Source of the DNA: Valencia hispanica
Taxonomy: Eukaryota; Chordata; Actinopteri; Cyprinodontiformes; Valenciidae
Length of the DNA: 64,000 nt
NCBI GenBank assembly: GCA_963556495.2
Contig: OY747707.1
Coordinates: forward strand, 5,515,001-5,579,000
Direction of reading: 5' to 3'
Shown here: positions 22,156-32,933 of the stretch, piece after piece
Numbering within the stretch: position 1 is the stretch's first letter
How the letters are laid out: every line of letters starts with the position of its first letter
The notes under the pieces: generated by a model
The model's database searches: none
Seen by the model: the letters and a program-made list of their open reading frames with translations, nothing else
Told to the model about the DNA's origin: nothing
Translations under genes and position numbers: made by a program

Positions 22156-22870
22156 TAGGGCTGGACGAAAGTTCAATAACAAAGTATATGGACCGATAGA
22201 CGTGTGGGGCGGTAGGAAAAGAAAAAGGTAGTTTTTCATTTTATACTATCGGGCAGTCGTTTGTTACTCCCAACCAATCACAAAGCACAAAAAAGAGCAA
22301 ACGACTTTTATTTCAAAAGATGTCGCAGCAATGAGAGGCGGAAGAAATTGCCTCGAGAAAAGATTTCAGTTTTTCTCCAGCACAAAAAAGTTTCGGTTTT
22401 TACAAGTCTGACAAAAACCAAACAATGATTGCTTGCTAAATTTACAGAGAATTGATAAAAGCAAAGTCTATTAACAGGTATGTGAACTGCATCAACCCCA
22501 GCGCGGGGAATTCAATGTCGTGGATTTCTCCACGACATTGTCGGAGGAATCCTCTGGATCCTCCGCCAGCACAGAGCAAGTAACGTATACCAAACCAAAT
22601 CCTTGTTTGCGGTAAATACAACAAAGCGTCCAAGCGAAATTTCAAAAGCCTGGCTAAAAACTGCTTATTGCTGCTCTTGACCCACAAGTATTCATCCAAC
22701 ACATCACTTCCTGATATGTAGAAAGGCAGGGAATCCATGCAGAACGAGCTATTATGAGTCTCAATGTACGCCACAACGTCGAACCTCTGGGAAAGTTGCA
22801 CGTCCGAAACCTATTTCGGCCAACTGGTTTTTGCACACAAATGAAGTCAAATGTCTGAGCTATTATTATA
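22156..22870. repeat. hAT-like element end and attached sequence
   Basis: Starts 'tagggctggacgaaag', a hAT-type terminus. Near 22513-22540 lies a perfect 12-bp hairpin (caatgtcgtgga, 4-nt loop, reverse complement). A - strand open frame covering 22442-22801 has no domain I recognise. The right border is uncertain. Confidence 0.35.
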
Positions 22871-24109
22871 ATAAAATCGTAAAAAACTTTGAAAATATAT
22901 TTTGAAAATTATCAAGATAACCCTACAATTAAAATTAATGACATAATTAAAATAGTGTTTAATTAATAACATTATTGGTTAATGACATGAGTGTTTTCAT
23001 GATGTTTGTCAGTATTTACTGGTGTCACTCAGGTCTCTTAACTTGATTTCTCTTTGTTTCTTACAAACTTTCAGTTCTGGTAAAAAGGGTTGAATTGAAT
23101 TCAGTTTTTGTGTTGCTTTATTTAAATTAGTTCATTAAGGAATCACTTAAATAGCCAGGGATGCACTTAAAAAAATACTTTCTACAGTTTTTAATAGTTA
23201 TCAATAAGCTTGTTTTATATATCATCTAGCTCAAGCAGTTAGTTATAGCAACAGTCTTCGGTCAGAGGCCTCTTCGGATTCATTGCGAGTCTGACTGCTA
23301 CAGGAGATCCTTGCTGCCCACAGCATCACCATCCACAAGGACTCTTTGAAGATGCTTGGATGATATGATATGTGACAACATTAAATTTGCCTTTGGGATA
23401 AATAAAGTATTTTTTATAATGCATAAAAACACTAATCAGCTGGAAGGGCAGCAGATTAATGTTTCTATAGTTTTACAAACGTCTGAGCAGGTCTGTGTGT
23501 GTGTGTGTGTGTGTGTGTGGAGGTTTTACACTCAGCCATAATGAAGCGGGTCAGAGTTTAGTGTGTAATAATGGACCACATGGGTGTGTTCCCTTGTGTG
23601 TAGGAGGCCTAACAAAAGCCTTGTGTGAAGTCATACTCCACTGACGGTTACATTCATATGCTTAATATTTTCAGTGACATTTTTTGTGTTGGAGGAAAGT
23701 GAAGTGAGAAAATGTACCAACTTTTTATGCACAACTAACGGATCAGAGCATTCCAGGTTTATCCTCCTTCATATTTCCGAAGAGAATCCGATCCATGGCT
23801 AAAACAAACCAAAGGCAGCTGTGTGTACCTCATGTTCGCAGGTGTGCTAACACTGTAACGCTAACTGGGACATGTGTTTTCAATGTATGACCTGGATGTC
23901 GTACGTTGGAAAAGTCTTCCTATGCATTACAGGACCCAGATGGGCTGAATTAGGATGTGACTCAAGTGGTCATCTTAGACAAACAGCTCCATGTTAAGGT
24001 AAACCAGAGCAGAGCTACCCCTTCCTTTCTGGTTCTGGACTCTTCCCATTAATACAAAGTTCAAGAAACATAGAGCCCCAAATGATTAAATCCCCTGGCT
24101 GAATACGGT
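22871..24109. other. No gene recognised; TG microsatellite
   Basis: A (TG)n tract lies at 23495-23519. 'gcctttgggataaataaagt' near 23390 resembles a LINE 3' terminus but is too short to assign. Confidence 0.35.
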
Positions 24110-24113
24110 TTAA

Positions 24114-24602
24114 AGGGGACATATTATGCCTCCTTTTAAACAAGTTATAATTGGTCTATGGTGGTTACTGAATAAAACATGTTATTGATGTTCTTTGCAC
24201 GAAAATCACTCTCACATAAAGCGATCTCACCAGCACAATTCTTGACAATTTTAGTCCCTTTCAGAATGAGCCGTTCAGAGGGCTCTGTCACTTTTATGCA
24301 AATTAGTGGTTGCAGACCACGCCCACCGATCTTGATACTAAGCAGCGGGTTTGCCACACATGAGTATGGCATGGATTTGGTGGGTGGGGCTTGACAGGTG
24401 AGGGGCTGGTATATGCAAATTTAGCTTATTGTGACATCACAATAAAGCAGTTTTTCAAACGTCTTGTGGAAGCACAAGATTTCTGATAACCAAAGTTTGC
24501 CAAAAAAAAATGGATGGATGGTTTTTATTCGTGTTTGGAGTGTTTATAGACCCAAGTGGCAACACAAAAGGATGAAAAAAGTCAAATGTGCATAATTTCC
24601 CT
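24114..24602. mobile_element. TTAA-target inverted-repeat element
   Basis: Left end AGGGGACATATTATGC, right end on the - AGGGAAATTATGCAC, each flanked directly by TTAA (24110-24113 and 24603-24606). TTAA duplications are typical of piggyBac and Kolobok-type elements. At 489 bp with no transposase frame it is non-autonomous. Confidence 0.6.
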
Positions 24603-24676
24603 TTAATGGGACCTTGTATCTTCACCAACATGTTTCTTAAATCTGATCGATAATCTGTGATCTGCGAGCAAAAGAT

Positions 24677-25277
24677 TAAGGGTCTGTTCACACGACAACG
24701 TTGCCGTTTTTGTTTGAATATGCGGGTGAAAACGCACTGCGTTTACACGACAGGGCCCGCAATGGAAAATGATGTAGTACATATGCCCGGCCTTTAGATG
24801 GCAGTGTGCCCCGTGTATGCAGTTTTCCAAGGTTTCCCCCTCACAAACCGGAAAAGAAACATTTCATGATAAGTAACAATGGCGGTCTTCTAGTAGTTCT
24901 CCGCTTAAATAAAGGAGTATTAATTATTCGACGCACGTACTTTATGCGTTTCCGTTGGCGATCGCATAGAAGCCTGATGATCTCTAAGTTTTGCTTACAG
25001 AGACCAAATAACTTCAGAAGCTGCATCAGTTACAGCATACCTGGATCCGCCATTGTTGTTTTTCTGTAGTAAGGCGGGGTGCGCAAGTCCAACATGTCAG
25101 TAGGTGGCTGGCAGTGACATCATCGTTTTCACACTTCTCCGGCTTGCGTTTACATGACAACGAATCACTCAGCGTTTTCATAACTCTCCACTCTGGAAGC
25201 TGTTTTCCAAAAGCTGCGTTTTCGCCCTCAGTTTTCGCCTCAGTTTTGCTGAAAAATGTCGTGTAAACAGCCCCTAA
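24677..25277. mobile_element. Inverted-repeat element (TTAGGGGCTGTTTACACGAC type)
   Basis: Left 'aagggtctgttcacacgaca', right on the - 'taggggctgtttacacgac'. Both arms continue with mirrored cgttttc/aaaacg and cacgac/tacacg motifs. About 600 bp with no transposase. Short open frames inside it are not genes. Confidence 0.55.
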
Positions 25278-27330
25278 GATCAAGGGCAAGGAGGCCCTCC
25301 AACCTTAAAGACCCTGAGCTCATTGTGAAGGAGTAAATAGTCAAGATTCCCAGTGAAAGCATGCAGAAACCTAGTTAGCAACCAACTGGTGCATCTATAT
25401 TAAGGTCCTTCCTCTGATAAACCTTCTCCCAGGACTGTAAAGCTCAGCAGAAATCCTTAATGTTTGTCAGGGGGTGTTTAAATGACATATTGGGGCAGAC
25501 ATTTAGAGTGATGTAATAACATGGTGGCTTAGCTGGAACCAATTTTGAACAGCCTCAAGCACCAAATCGGAGCCAGCTCTGCACCCACGTTGGTCTAAAG
25601 AAGAGATCTCAGATGCAGTACCTCATGAATCTCCTGCTGAAAAACCTGGATAGATTTACTCTAAGATATCGAGTAAGAACAAAAGCTACAACCACAGACT
25701 ACGGCGACTCAAATTCCAGCTCTGGTGTTATGGAAAAGTGTCAGATTTTCACCAAAGACCCCTTCAGATGATCATGCACCACCATGATGTGATGCATTTT
25801 GTAATATCTGCGTGAGATCTGGGTGGTCAGTCGTCTGAGTGCAGATCCACACCTAAACTGGACATTTAATGTGACTCCCACCCACAAACGCAGACTTACA
25901 GCGATAAGTCCACTCTCGGCCTGCAAACATCTACTTAGCTACAGTCTAATTAACTCTCTAAACGGCAGCAGCTGACACAATACGACAAAACAAACGCTCG
26001 ATGGGACTTGAGACACTTCCAGGGAGGAAGATTAGGTGTAAGCAGGTTTAATGACTGGAAAATCCAGGAATTAGACATCACAAGGTTCACTGGGTGAACA
26101 GAATCTGAGCACATTGATTCAAACTGAGGCAGGAAATCTGCTAGAGAACCAGACTTTATCCGTGAAGGTGGCTGTTTTTTAAATTGATTTATTTACTTTA
26201 CAGCAATCTTTGCTAATTGCACATTTTCAAACGACGCTGAAGGATTTACACCAACACAGCAGAGCAGGACACCTGCATATACAGGCTGAATTAGAAGAAG
26301 TGGTGCAAAGCTTTTTTTAAAAGCACGTTTTCATCCATGATTAAAAGATAAAATCCTCAACAATTTCCCTCTTTTTCCCCCCCAAAACGTCCTGTCCCAC
26401 TGCCCCGGAAAAAAAGAGGACACCAGGCCATTAAATGGCACAGTTGGGGTCCCTCGCAGCCGTTCCCCTCCCCCCAGCGACGTCCTGCTGGGTGCATGTC
26501 AAAGATCACATGACAATAGGGATTCCTGACCCAGCTCGGGAATGGGAAAGACTCAGACCTAATTCAAGCATGCCGCTGTCCTGAGACAGAGCTGCAGGTC
26601 TTTGTGACCAACAGACGGGCCGGTGTTCCTGTGGAGGTTCCACCCTGCAGGAGCAACTCTTAGATATCTAGGAGTAGCTTTACCTCTTCTGATCCATACA
26701 GGAGGGAAAGATTCAGATTTTTTGCAGTTTAAATGCGGTCAAAAAGAGCCAAAACATGCTGGTTTAATGTGGCTGAGTTTGCATTATTAGAGAAGTTGGT
26801 TTTAAAGGTCAGGAAAGGAAATTTCTGCCTGAACAAATCATCTTGGAAAGCTCCGATGCATCTCATAAGTGATCACATGCCAATCAAATATTAAACATCA
26901 TCCTCTCAGTTTTCATTTGCTATCATCTGACAGCTCCAAAACATTTGCTAAGGTGGATGTCCAGTGCTCCAGGATGAAGTATTCAGAAAGACATAGAGAT
27001 GGTTTCATCTGAGCATAGACACTCCAAGGTTTAGATTCCTGCTTGTGGACTGAGAAGAGACAATTTAACCACATTTTACCCTGAAGGTTTAAAGCAGATC
27101 CAACATGTTGGAGGGAGTTGGCAAGACCAAAAAGACAAGCAAGCATGAAGTGCATCCCGCTTAATGGAGCAACCGCGCAGATTTCTGCAGACTTTGAATT
27201 TAAACCGGAGGTTTTTTACAATGTAATTAAAACGTTTCGTTTGCATCTATGTTTTAAAGGATTTATGGTGAAAACAGTTTAGCTGTCTGAGCAGAGAAGC
27301 AGCTGCAGTTAAGATGCAGAAGAAGGTTTT
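25278..27330. other. No gene recognised; Tc1-like scraps
   Basis: 25278-25400 ('gtaaatagtcaagattccca', 'tgaaagcatgcagaaacc') resembles 40500-40600 and is probably an old DNA-transposon scrap. The rest shows no domain or repeat. Lying next to the candidate - strand first exon, it could be intronic. Confidence 0.3.
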
Positions 27331-27335
27331 CCTAC

Positions 27336-27462
27336 CTGACCACTGAGACGCAGCCGGGAGGCTGAGGATCAGGACGCAGCAGGAGAAGCGCTGCAGCCAA
27401 GAAGAACACCTGCGGGGTGGAAAAAGCGCATTCACAGCTTTACAACTTTTCTTCTTACGCAA
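27336..27462 (-). CDS. Candidate signal-peptide exon, gene unknown
   Basis: On the - strand a Met-initiated frame leads into a basic stretch, then WLQRFSCCVLILSLPAASQW, which looks like a signal peptide (hydrophobic core CCVLILSL, small residues AAS). It is followed at once by a possible splice donor, TCAG/GTAGG, after 27336, giving phase 1. A possible acceptor, CCGCAG/G, lies at 27409/27410, so the true exon may be shorter with the start elsewhere. Upstream on the - strand is a GC- and GGA-rich stretch that could be a promoter. I found no following exon at lower coordinates and do not recognise the protein. It may be chance. Confidence 0.25.
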
Positions 27463-27657
27463 AGTGACCCAAAAGTTGTTTTTATCTTTCTCTTTTTACT
27501 GAAATACAGCACCTCATCTTCATCGTCTGTGTCTGTGCGCTCCGGTAGGGACGCTACATGGAGTTCTAAAGGGGAAGAGTATCTGGGTCCGGGGCTCCGC
27601 TGCAGCACGCCGCCCGAACAGCTGATGAGGAAGAGGAGCTCCGCTGGAAGCAACCAG

Positions 27658-27714
27658 GGAGGAGGAGGAGGAGGAGGAGGAGGAGGAGGGGGGGAGGGGG
27701 GAGGGGGGAGGGGG
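27658..27714. repeat. GGA/G-rich purine tract
   Basis: (GGA)n turning into GGGGGGA repeats, a strong purine/pyrimidine asymmetry able to form unusual DNA structures. It is followed at 27713-27751 by a perfect 14-bp hairpin (ggacctggcggaag with an 11-nt loop). Confidence 0.8.
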
Positions 27715-27834
27715 ACCTGGCGGAAGCCCATCAGGGACTTCCGCCAGGTCCTAAATTAAACCACCAGATTGGGGAAGACATACCCAAAAGATCTTTCAAT
27801 AAATAAAAAATGGAAAGTAAATACATTGATTTCT

Positions 27835-29935
27835 TTTTTTCTTTTCTTTTTTTTTACGTGTCCTGTTTGGCAGTGTGGAGCTCAGAATTGGTGTCTGAGT
27901 ACCAAGTAGAAGCCCAACAGATTTACTTTCACAAGCGCAGCACTACAGCTTTTGCTATAGTACTCCACTTGATATATGTGTGAAAAATCTTTATTATGAA
28001 TTGCTGGGGGTTTTATTTCCTGATGTTTAGGACACGGAGACGGAAAATTAAGGAGAAGAAAGAAGGAAGAAAGTCAAGAGAGAGGGTGAGTTGAAAATAC
28101 AAGAGAGGAAGGGGAACAAAGAAAACACAGGAAAACATTGAAGTCTGCCTCCATACCCACAGGACGGCAGAGAGAGGGGGAAAAACAAAACACGAAAAAG
28201 GAACATCGACAAAACCAACCAAACATCGTGAACTAAGAATTACACAACCACATCACACAAAAATAGATATAAAAATACAACAACAATGTCACAGAAAAAC
28301 TCATGGTACCAATTAATCAAGCTCTAGTAATGATAACCTCAGCCCAAGAATATATCCTTAAACACCAGAGACCCCACATCTATGTGTGTGTGTTAGCATG
28401 CTGGTGCATATAAGGCTTCTCCATAAGAGTGTTCGATAGCTGGTGTGAGCAGACATCAATCCGTCTCCCAGGAATCGATGCAGACATGAAGGAGATCGGA
28501 GCAAAGACGTCCAAAGGACCCCCAGAGCCCCAGGCGGATCCGGACGGGGCTGACCGCATCCCCCAAAAGAGGAGCAGAGGAGAACCCCAGGGGAACATCC
28601 AGCGGCCACTATGCAGGGGCCCGGGGGGCAGCAGTGACGAGCCCACGGGCCCCGCCGGCAACCAGCCGTGCCAGGGCCGACAAGGGACCGGCCGACGAGG
28701 GGCCCCCGGCACTGTCTGAACACGCACCACCCTAGAGCAATCCCCACCGCCAACATCCCAGCGCCCCACCGATAGCCGCAGGGGACGGACAGCATCCCCA
28801 GGCCGGGCTCAGCCAGCATCTGGACACCAAGTTGTACCGGTTCCCGGGTCTTGATCCCGTGCAACGCAGGGCGCCGAGACCAGGCATCCAACGAGGGCCA
28901 GGGCCGGTCCAACCTGCCAATGAACCGACCACGCACGGTGCGCACAGAACAGGTGATCAAACGAGCAGAGACGCTGGATCCGCATCCCGCCGTGCCACCG
29001 AGCAGGCACCACCCAACAATCACAAACCTGGCACCTCTAAAAGAGGTGCCCCAACCAACCAAAGGAAGATATCGGCCCAGCGCATCGGCCGACCGACACA
29101 CCGGCCCCCCCAGGCCCGGCCAGGCACGCACCAGGTCCGAACCGGATTGACCACCGATGCACCGGCAGGCAGGGGCCCCCGTCACCGGCGGGGAGTGACG
29201 GAGGGGAAATAGGCCCCCCATTAAGTGTAAGGCCTGAGTTGCGCCAGGCGAGGGGGCAGACCAAGATCCAACCTGACAGGTAGACAAAGACATACAGACA
29301 CAGTGATACGTTCCCTCCCTCTTAAACCCATACATTCTCACTGACTCACCAAGACACCCAAAAAAATGACGCTGTACCCTCACTCACACACCCCATACAC
29401 ACTTTATGCTCCCAGGTCCAGGTACTGATGCCCCAGTAAAGCCACCAGCCTCTGGACCCGGGAGGTGGACCCCCTGCCTTCTAGGACGGAGACAAGCAGA
29501 CCACCAAGGGCCCCACAGTGGCAAAGCAGCCCGACAGCCCAGGACCCTGACCAGACCGCCTGTTCCTCCTCCGGACCCCAACCCCTGATGGCCCGTAGCG
29601 AACAGGGGTGTGAAAAGACCCCTAGCCTCCATCCTCCTGAGGAGCAAACCGATGAGCCGGGCGGTCGACCCACCAGGCCGACATCCACCAGCCTCATTCC
29701 TTGTGGAGCGACCACTGTTGCTCAACGGCTCGCCAGGAGACCAACCCAGCGCCCCACCCACCTGCCCTGCACACCCACCACCCGGCCAGTCCACCCGCAA
29801 GTCCAACCGAACCCGGCCAAATGCCCAATCCCAGCGCCCCGCACAAAGACCAAGACCCAGGACTGATCCGGCCCAGAAACGCCACCCAGCCGCCGCGACC
29901 AGCAGCCAGGCACCCCAACCAGCAAACAAGGCGGG
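27835..29935 (-). mobile_element. Family C poly(A) retro-element, copy 4 (full length)
   Basis: 2101 bp flanked by the perfect 12-bp duplication acattgatttct (27823-27834 and 29936-29947). On the - strand it ends in an A-rich tail next to the duplication, so it was inserted by target-primed reverse transcription. Its 3' about 550 bp is AT-rich and its 5' about 1.5 kb is very GC-rich. No reverse transcriptase, endonuclease or LTR is seen. Copies 1-3 are shorter, and copies 2 and 3 lack the GC-rich 5' part. Long - strand frames exist in the GC block (one of 341 codons, 28358-29383), but several frames are open at once, as GC-rich DNA allows by chance. Best read as a non-autonomous element mobilised by a LINE. 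Confidence 0.7.
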
Positions 29936-29989
29936 ACATTGATTTCTAGGAGGACTAGGAAAATAAAATAATTTTGGATGCAAATTAAA

Positions 29990-30360
29990 ATATTAATTAA
30001 TCAATGGTAATATTAATAATAATATTATTAATAACAATAATAATAATAATAATACACTTTTACAGCTATAATAATTCTACAAAAGTATTATTATTATTGT
30101 AATAATAAATGATTTATTCTAATATAAATGATTAATAAATAATACTAATATTATTATTTTTGTTATTTATAATTATTTGTATTATTACTAAAAATAATTA
30201 AATACTACTATTACCCATTATACCACTACAAATAGTTGTAATACTAAAATTATTATCATTATTATAGCATTAAATAAAAATTGCTTAAATATATATGAAT
30301 GATTAATAAATAGTATTACTAAATAGAAATGGGTAAACGAATACTATTACTGTTACTACA

Positions 30361-30415
<55 letters not shown>

Positions 30416-30475
30416 TTATTATTGTTGTTGTGTTAGTAAATTATTATTAAAATAGTAAATATGTGGATAATTTAC
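29990..30475. repeat. ATT/AAT-rich low-complexity tract
   Basis: About 490 bp almost wholly of A and T with interrupted aat/att triplets. Pure (AAT)n at about 30364-30413, ending in gttattattgttgttg. Adjacent to the 5' border of family C copy 4. Confidence 0.85.
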
Positions 30476-30477
30476 TA

Positions 30478-30710
30478 GTCAAGTCAGGTTTATTTGTGTA
30501 GAACATTTCAACATCAAGGCAGTTCAAACTGCTTTACATGATAAGAACATAACACAATAAGCAAACCAAAAAAAGGAATCCATACATTATGGTGGCAAGA
30601 AGTAACAATGTTCCAGTGAATTTAGATCAAAAGCCTTTAGTCTTTAGCCTTGATTTAAAGGATCTCTGTGTTTCAGCAGTTTTGCAGTTTCTATCACAAA
30701 CAATGCTATC
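30478..30710 (-). mobile_element. L2 3' fragment
   Basis: 'caagtcaggtttatttgtgt', 'gcagttcaaactgctttaca' and 'gtgtttcagcagttttgcag' parallel the - strand L2 copies at 14642 and 43553, but diverged. Confidence 0.5.
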
Positions 30711-30929
30711 ATAAATAATGTACCAAAAACAAAAAAAATTATTATTATACTATTAATCATAGTAAAGAAAAGTAATACACATTTTTATATTTTTATGTAC
30801 CTTCAGACATGTTCTTAGTTTGTGTGATTTTAATATTTGCAACTCTTAATATTCCTTACAAAATAAATAAATATTCATTATTAATACAGGTTGTCAATTA
30901 GGTTCAATCGATTTAATAAATGCTATTGT

Positions 30930-31200
30930 TATGATAGGGGCACAGTTGGAAAGCCTCCTGGAAGCCTGGGGTCTTTCTGATTGGAGTTAGCATGTTCTCC
31001 CTGTGCATGCATGGGTTCTCTCTGGGTACTCCTCCTCCCAACATGAACAAAATGACTGTTAGGTCAACTGTATACTCTAAGTTGTTCTCATGTATTGGTG
31101 TGTGTTCACAGTTGTTTGTGTGTCTCTCTGCTGCCCTGTGATGGAGTGCGGACATGTCCGTTGGGTACTCCACCATTCCCTGCATATCCTGCGAAACCAG
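30930..31200 (+). mobile_element. SINE-like repeat, second copy
   Basis: Shares with 7448-7784 'gcatgttctccctgtgcatg', 'gggttctctctgggtactcc', 'tgttag' and 'gctgccctgtgatgga'. The tRNA-like head is degraded (only gcacagttgg remains). Confidence 0.5.
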
Positions 31201-31957
31201 CAGGTAAAGACTATTGATTAGTATTCCTATTGGTAGTTGTAGTATTTATAAGGGTATTAATAGTGGTATGAAATTAATAAAATCATCACTATTTTTATAG
31301 GGGTATATTGTACTTACAGAAGATGGCCAGCAGAGGGTAGAGTTTCATTTTTAAAGACTTTGACAAAGAGGATTTTGTTTACCTCTCCATTTAAACAACT
31401 ATATTTTTCTTTTAGTTTCTTTACGTATATCTGATTGGTCTTCCTGTAGAAGCAGCCAATTAAATTGATCTACCAGTAAAATCTAGTACCACAGACAGGC
31501 TGAGAGACTTTCTGCCGCTAGAAAGTCCTTGGAGATCCTTGTTTTATCGTTGGTTTCACTGATGTTCTCACTACTTCAGGCAAAGGGGCCGGCCTCTCTT
31601 TGTTAATTAGAATCCTCTGCATTAGTCAGCCTGTCTTCCAGGGAACTGTCTGAACACGCACCGAGCTCTGTGAATGTCTGCTCCGCTTACATTCCAGCTT
31701 CGGGGAGAAGAAAGAGCAAACTGCTGTTAAACATAGGAGGATAATCTTACATAGAGCAGGCTGCAGCTCTGTCAGCAGACACTCATATACTGCATGCTTC
31801 ATCTCTATAAAGAGAACCCAACTTCACTAGTCGCTTCAGCAGAGCTTGTTGTAGTTTGACTCCCTGGGATGGTGAAATGAGGCTTTATTTGTGTAATTTG
31901 GTGTGAAAGCAGGGGCGGTCCTTCGGGGGGGCCTGCTGAGGGCAGAGCATTTGATTA
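31201..31957. other. No gene or repeat recognised
   Basis: No coding frame with splice sites. 'ctgtctgaacacgcaccgag' occurs near 31650. Confidence 0.3.
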
Positions 31958-32933
31958 TAAAGGTCCTATTTCATCCAAGATCAACTTTTTGGAGCTTTCA
32001 ACGATGTTGTAATGCAATTTTCTTGCCTGCCAGAGTGGCTTTTGGCTTAATTCACGCATTTCTCAGTAAAATCCTCCTGATCCTGCACTCTGAGCAGCTG
32101 CACCGCACTCTCCTGAAAAACGACTGCCTCATGACATAGTGACGTGTTTTTTTTTGTTGTTGTTTTTTTTTGTCCTGTTTGGCAGTGTGGAGCTCAGAAT
32201 TGGTGTCTGAGTACCAAGTAGAAACCCAACAGATTTACTTTCACAAGCGGAGCAGTACAGCTTTTTCTATAGTCCTCCACTTGATATATGTGTGAAAAAT
32301 CTTTATTATGAATTGCTGGGGGTTTTATTTCCTGATGTTATGGACACGGAGACGGAAAATTAAGGGGAAGAAAGAAAGAAGATGAAGAAGAGAGGTAGGA
32401 AACAAAAGGTCATGAGAGAGGGTGAGTTGAAAACACAAGAGAGGAAGGGGAACAAAGAAAACACAGGAAAACATTGAAGTCTGCCTCCATACCCACAGGA
32501 CGGCAGAGAGAGGGGGAAAAACAAAACAAAACAAAAGTGACGTGTTTTACGTAACTGTGTCAAACCAGGAAGTGCCCGACATGTCCGCGCCGCCCCTGCA
32601 GGTTTAACACGCACGCCCCCTTTTTCACGGGTGCGAGCTGCGGGAGTCCAAAGCAAGACACTAAGCGCCACAGTTTTTATAGTATTTTACTTTCTAAAAT
32701 TTGGCTGCGAGGCCGGAGCTCAAGGCTACGTCATGAAATGAGTGGAACTCACAGGGGGGAGGCGGGATTTTAGTGAAACCGAATGTCTTACTTCCGGGTC
32801 GAAGAATAACTTCAGCATATAAGTTATATTTCAGGAAAAATTAATACTATATAATGCCAACGTTAACATTTTATCATATATATGCCTATACCAGACTTTA
32901 GAAGCTGTAAAATAGCATGATATAGGACCTTTA
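31958..32933. mobile_element. Inverted-repeat element hosting family C copy 3
   Basis: Left TAAAGGTCCTATTTCATCC and right (on -) TAAAGGTCCTATATCATGC are good terminal inverted repeats. Removing the nested retro-copy (32151-32535 plus one target copy) leaves about 580 bp with no transposase: a non-autonomous DNA transposon. Confidence 0.6.
32151..32535 (-). mobile_element. Family C retro-element, copy 3 (5'-truncated)
   Basis: 385 bp between perfect 13-bp duplications agtgacgtgtttt (32138-32150 and 32536-32548). T-rich at the + strand left (poly(A) on -), then 'tgtcctgtttggcagtgtgg' and the AT-rich 3' body. It stops before the GC-rich block. This clean insertion inside another element proves that family C moves by retrotransposition. 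Confidence 0.8.

Noticed and set aside
28358..29983. Long - strand frames of 341 and 199 codons.
   Set aside because: They lie in the GC-rich block of a repeat, several frames are open together, the second starts beyond the element's target duplication, and no domain is recognised.
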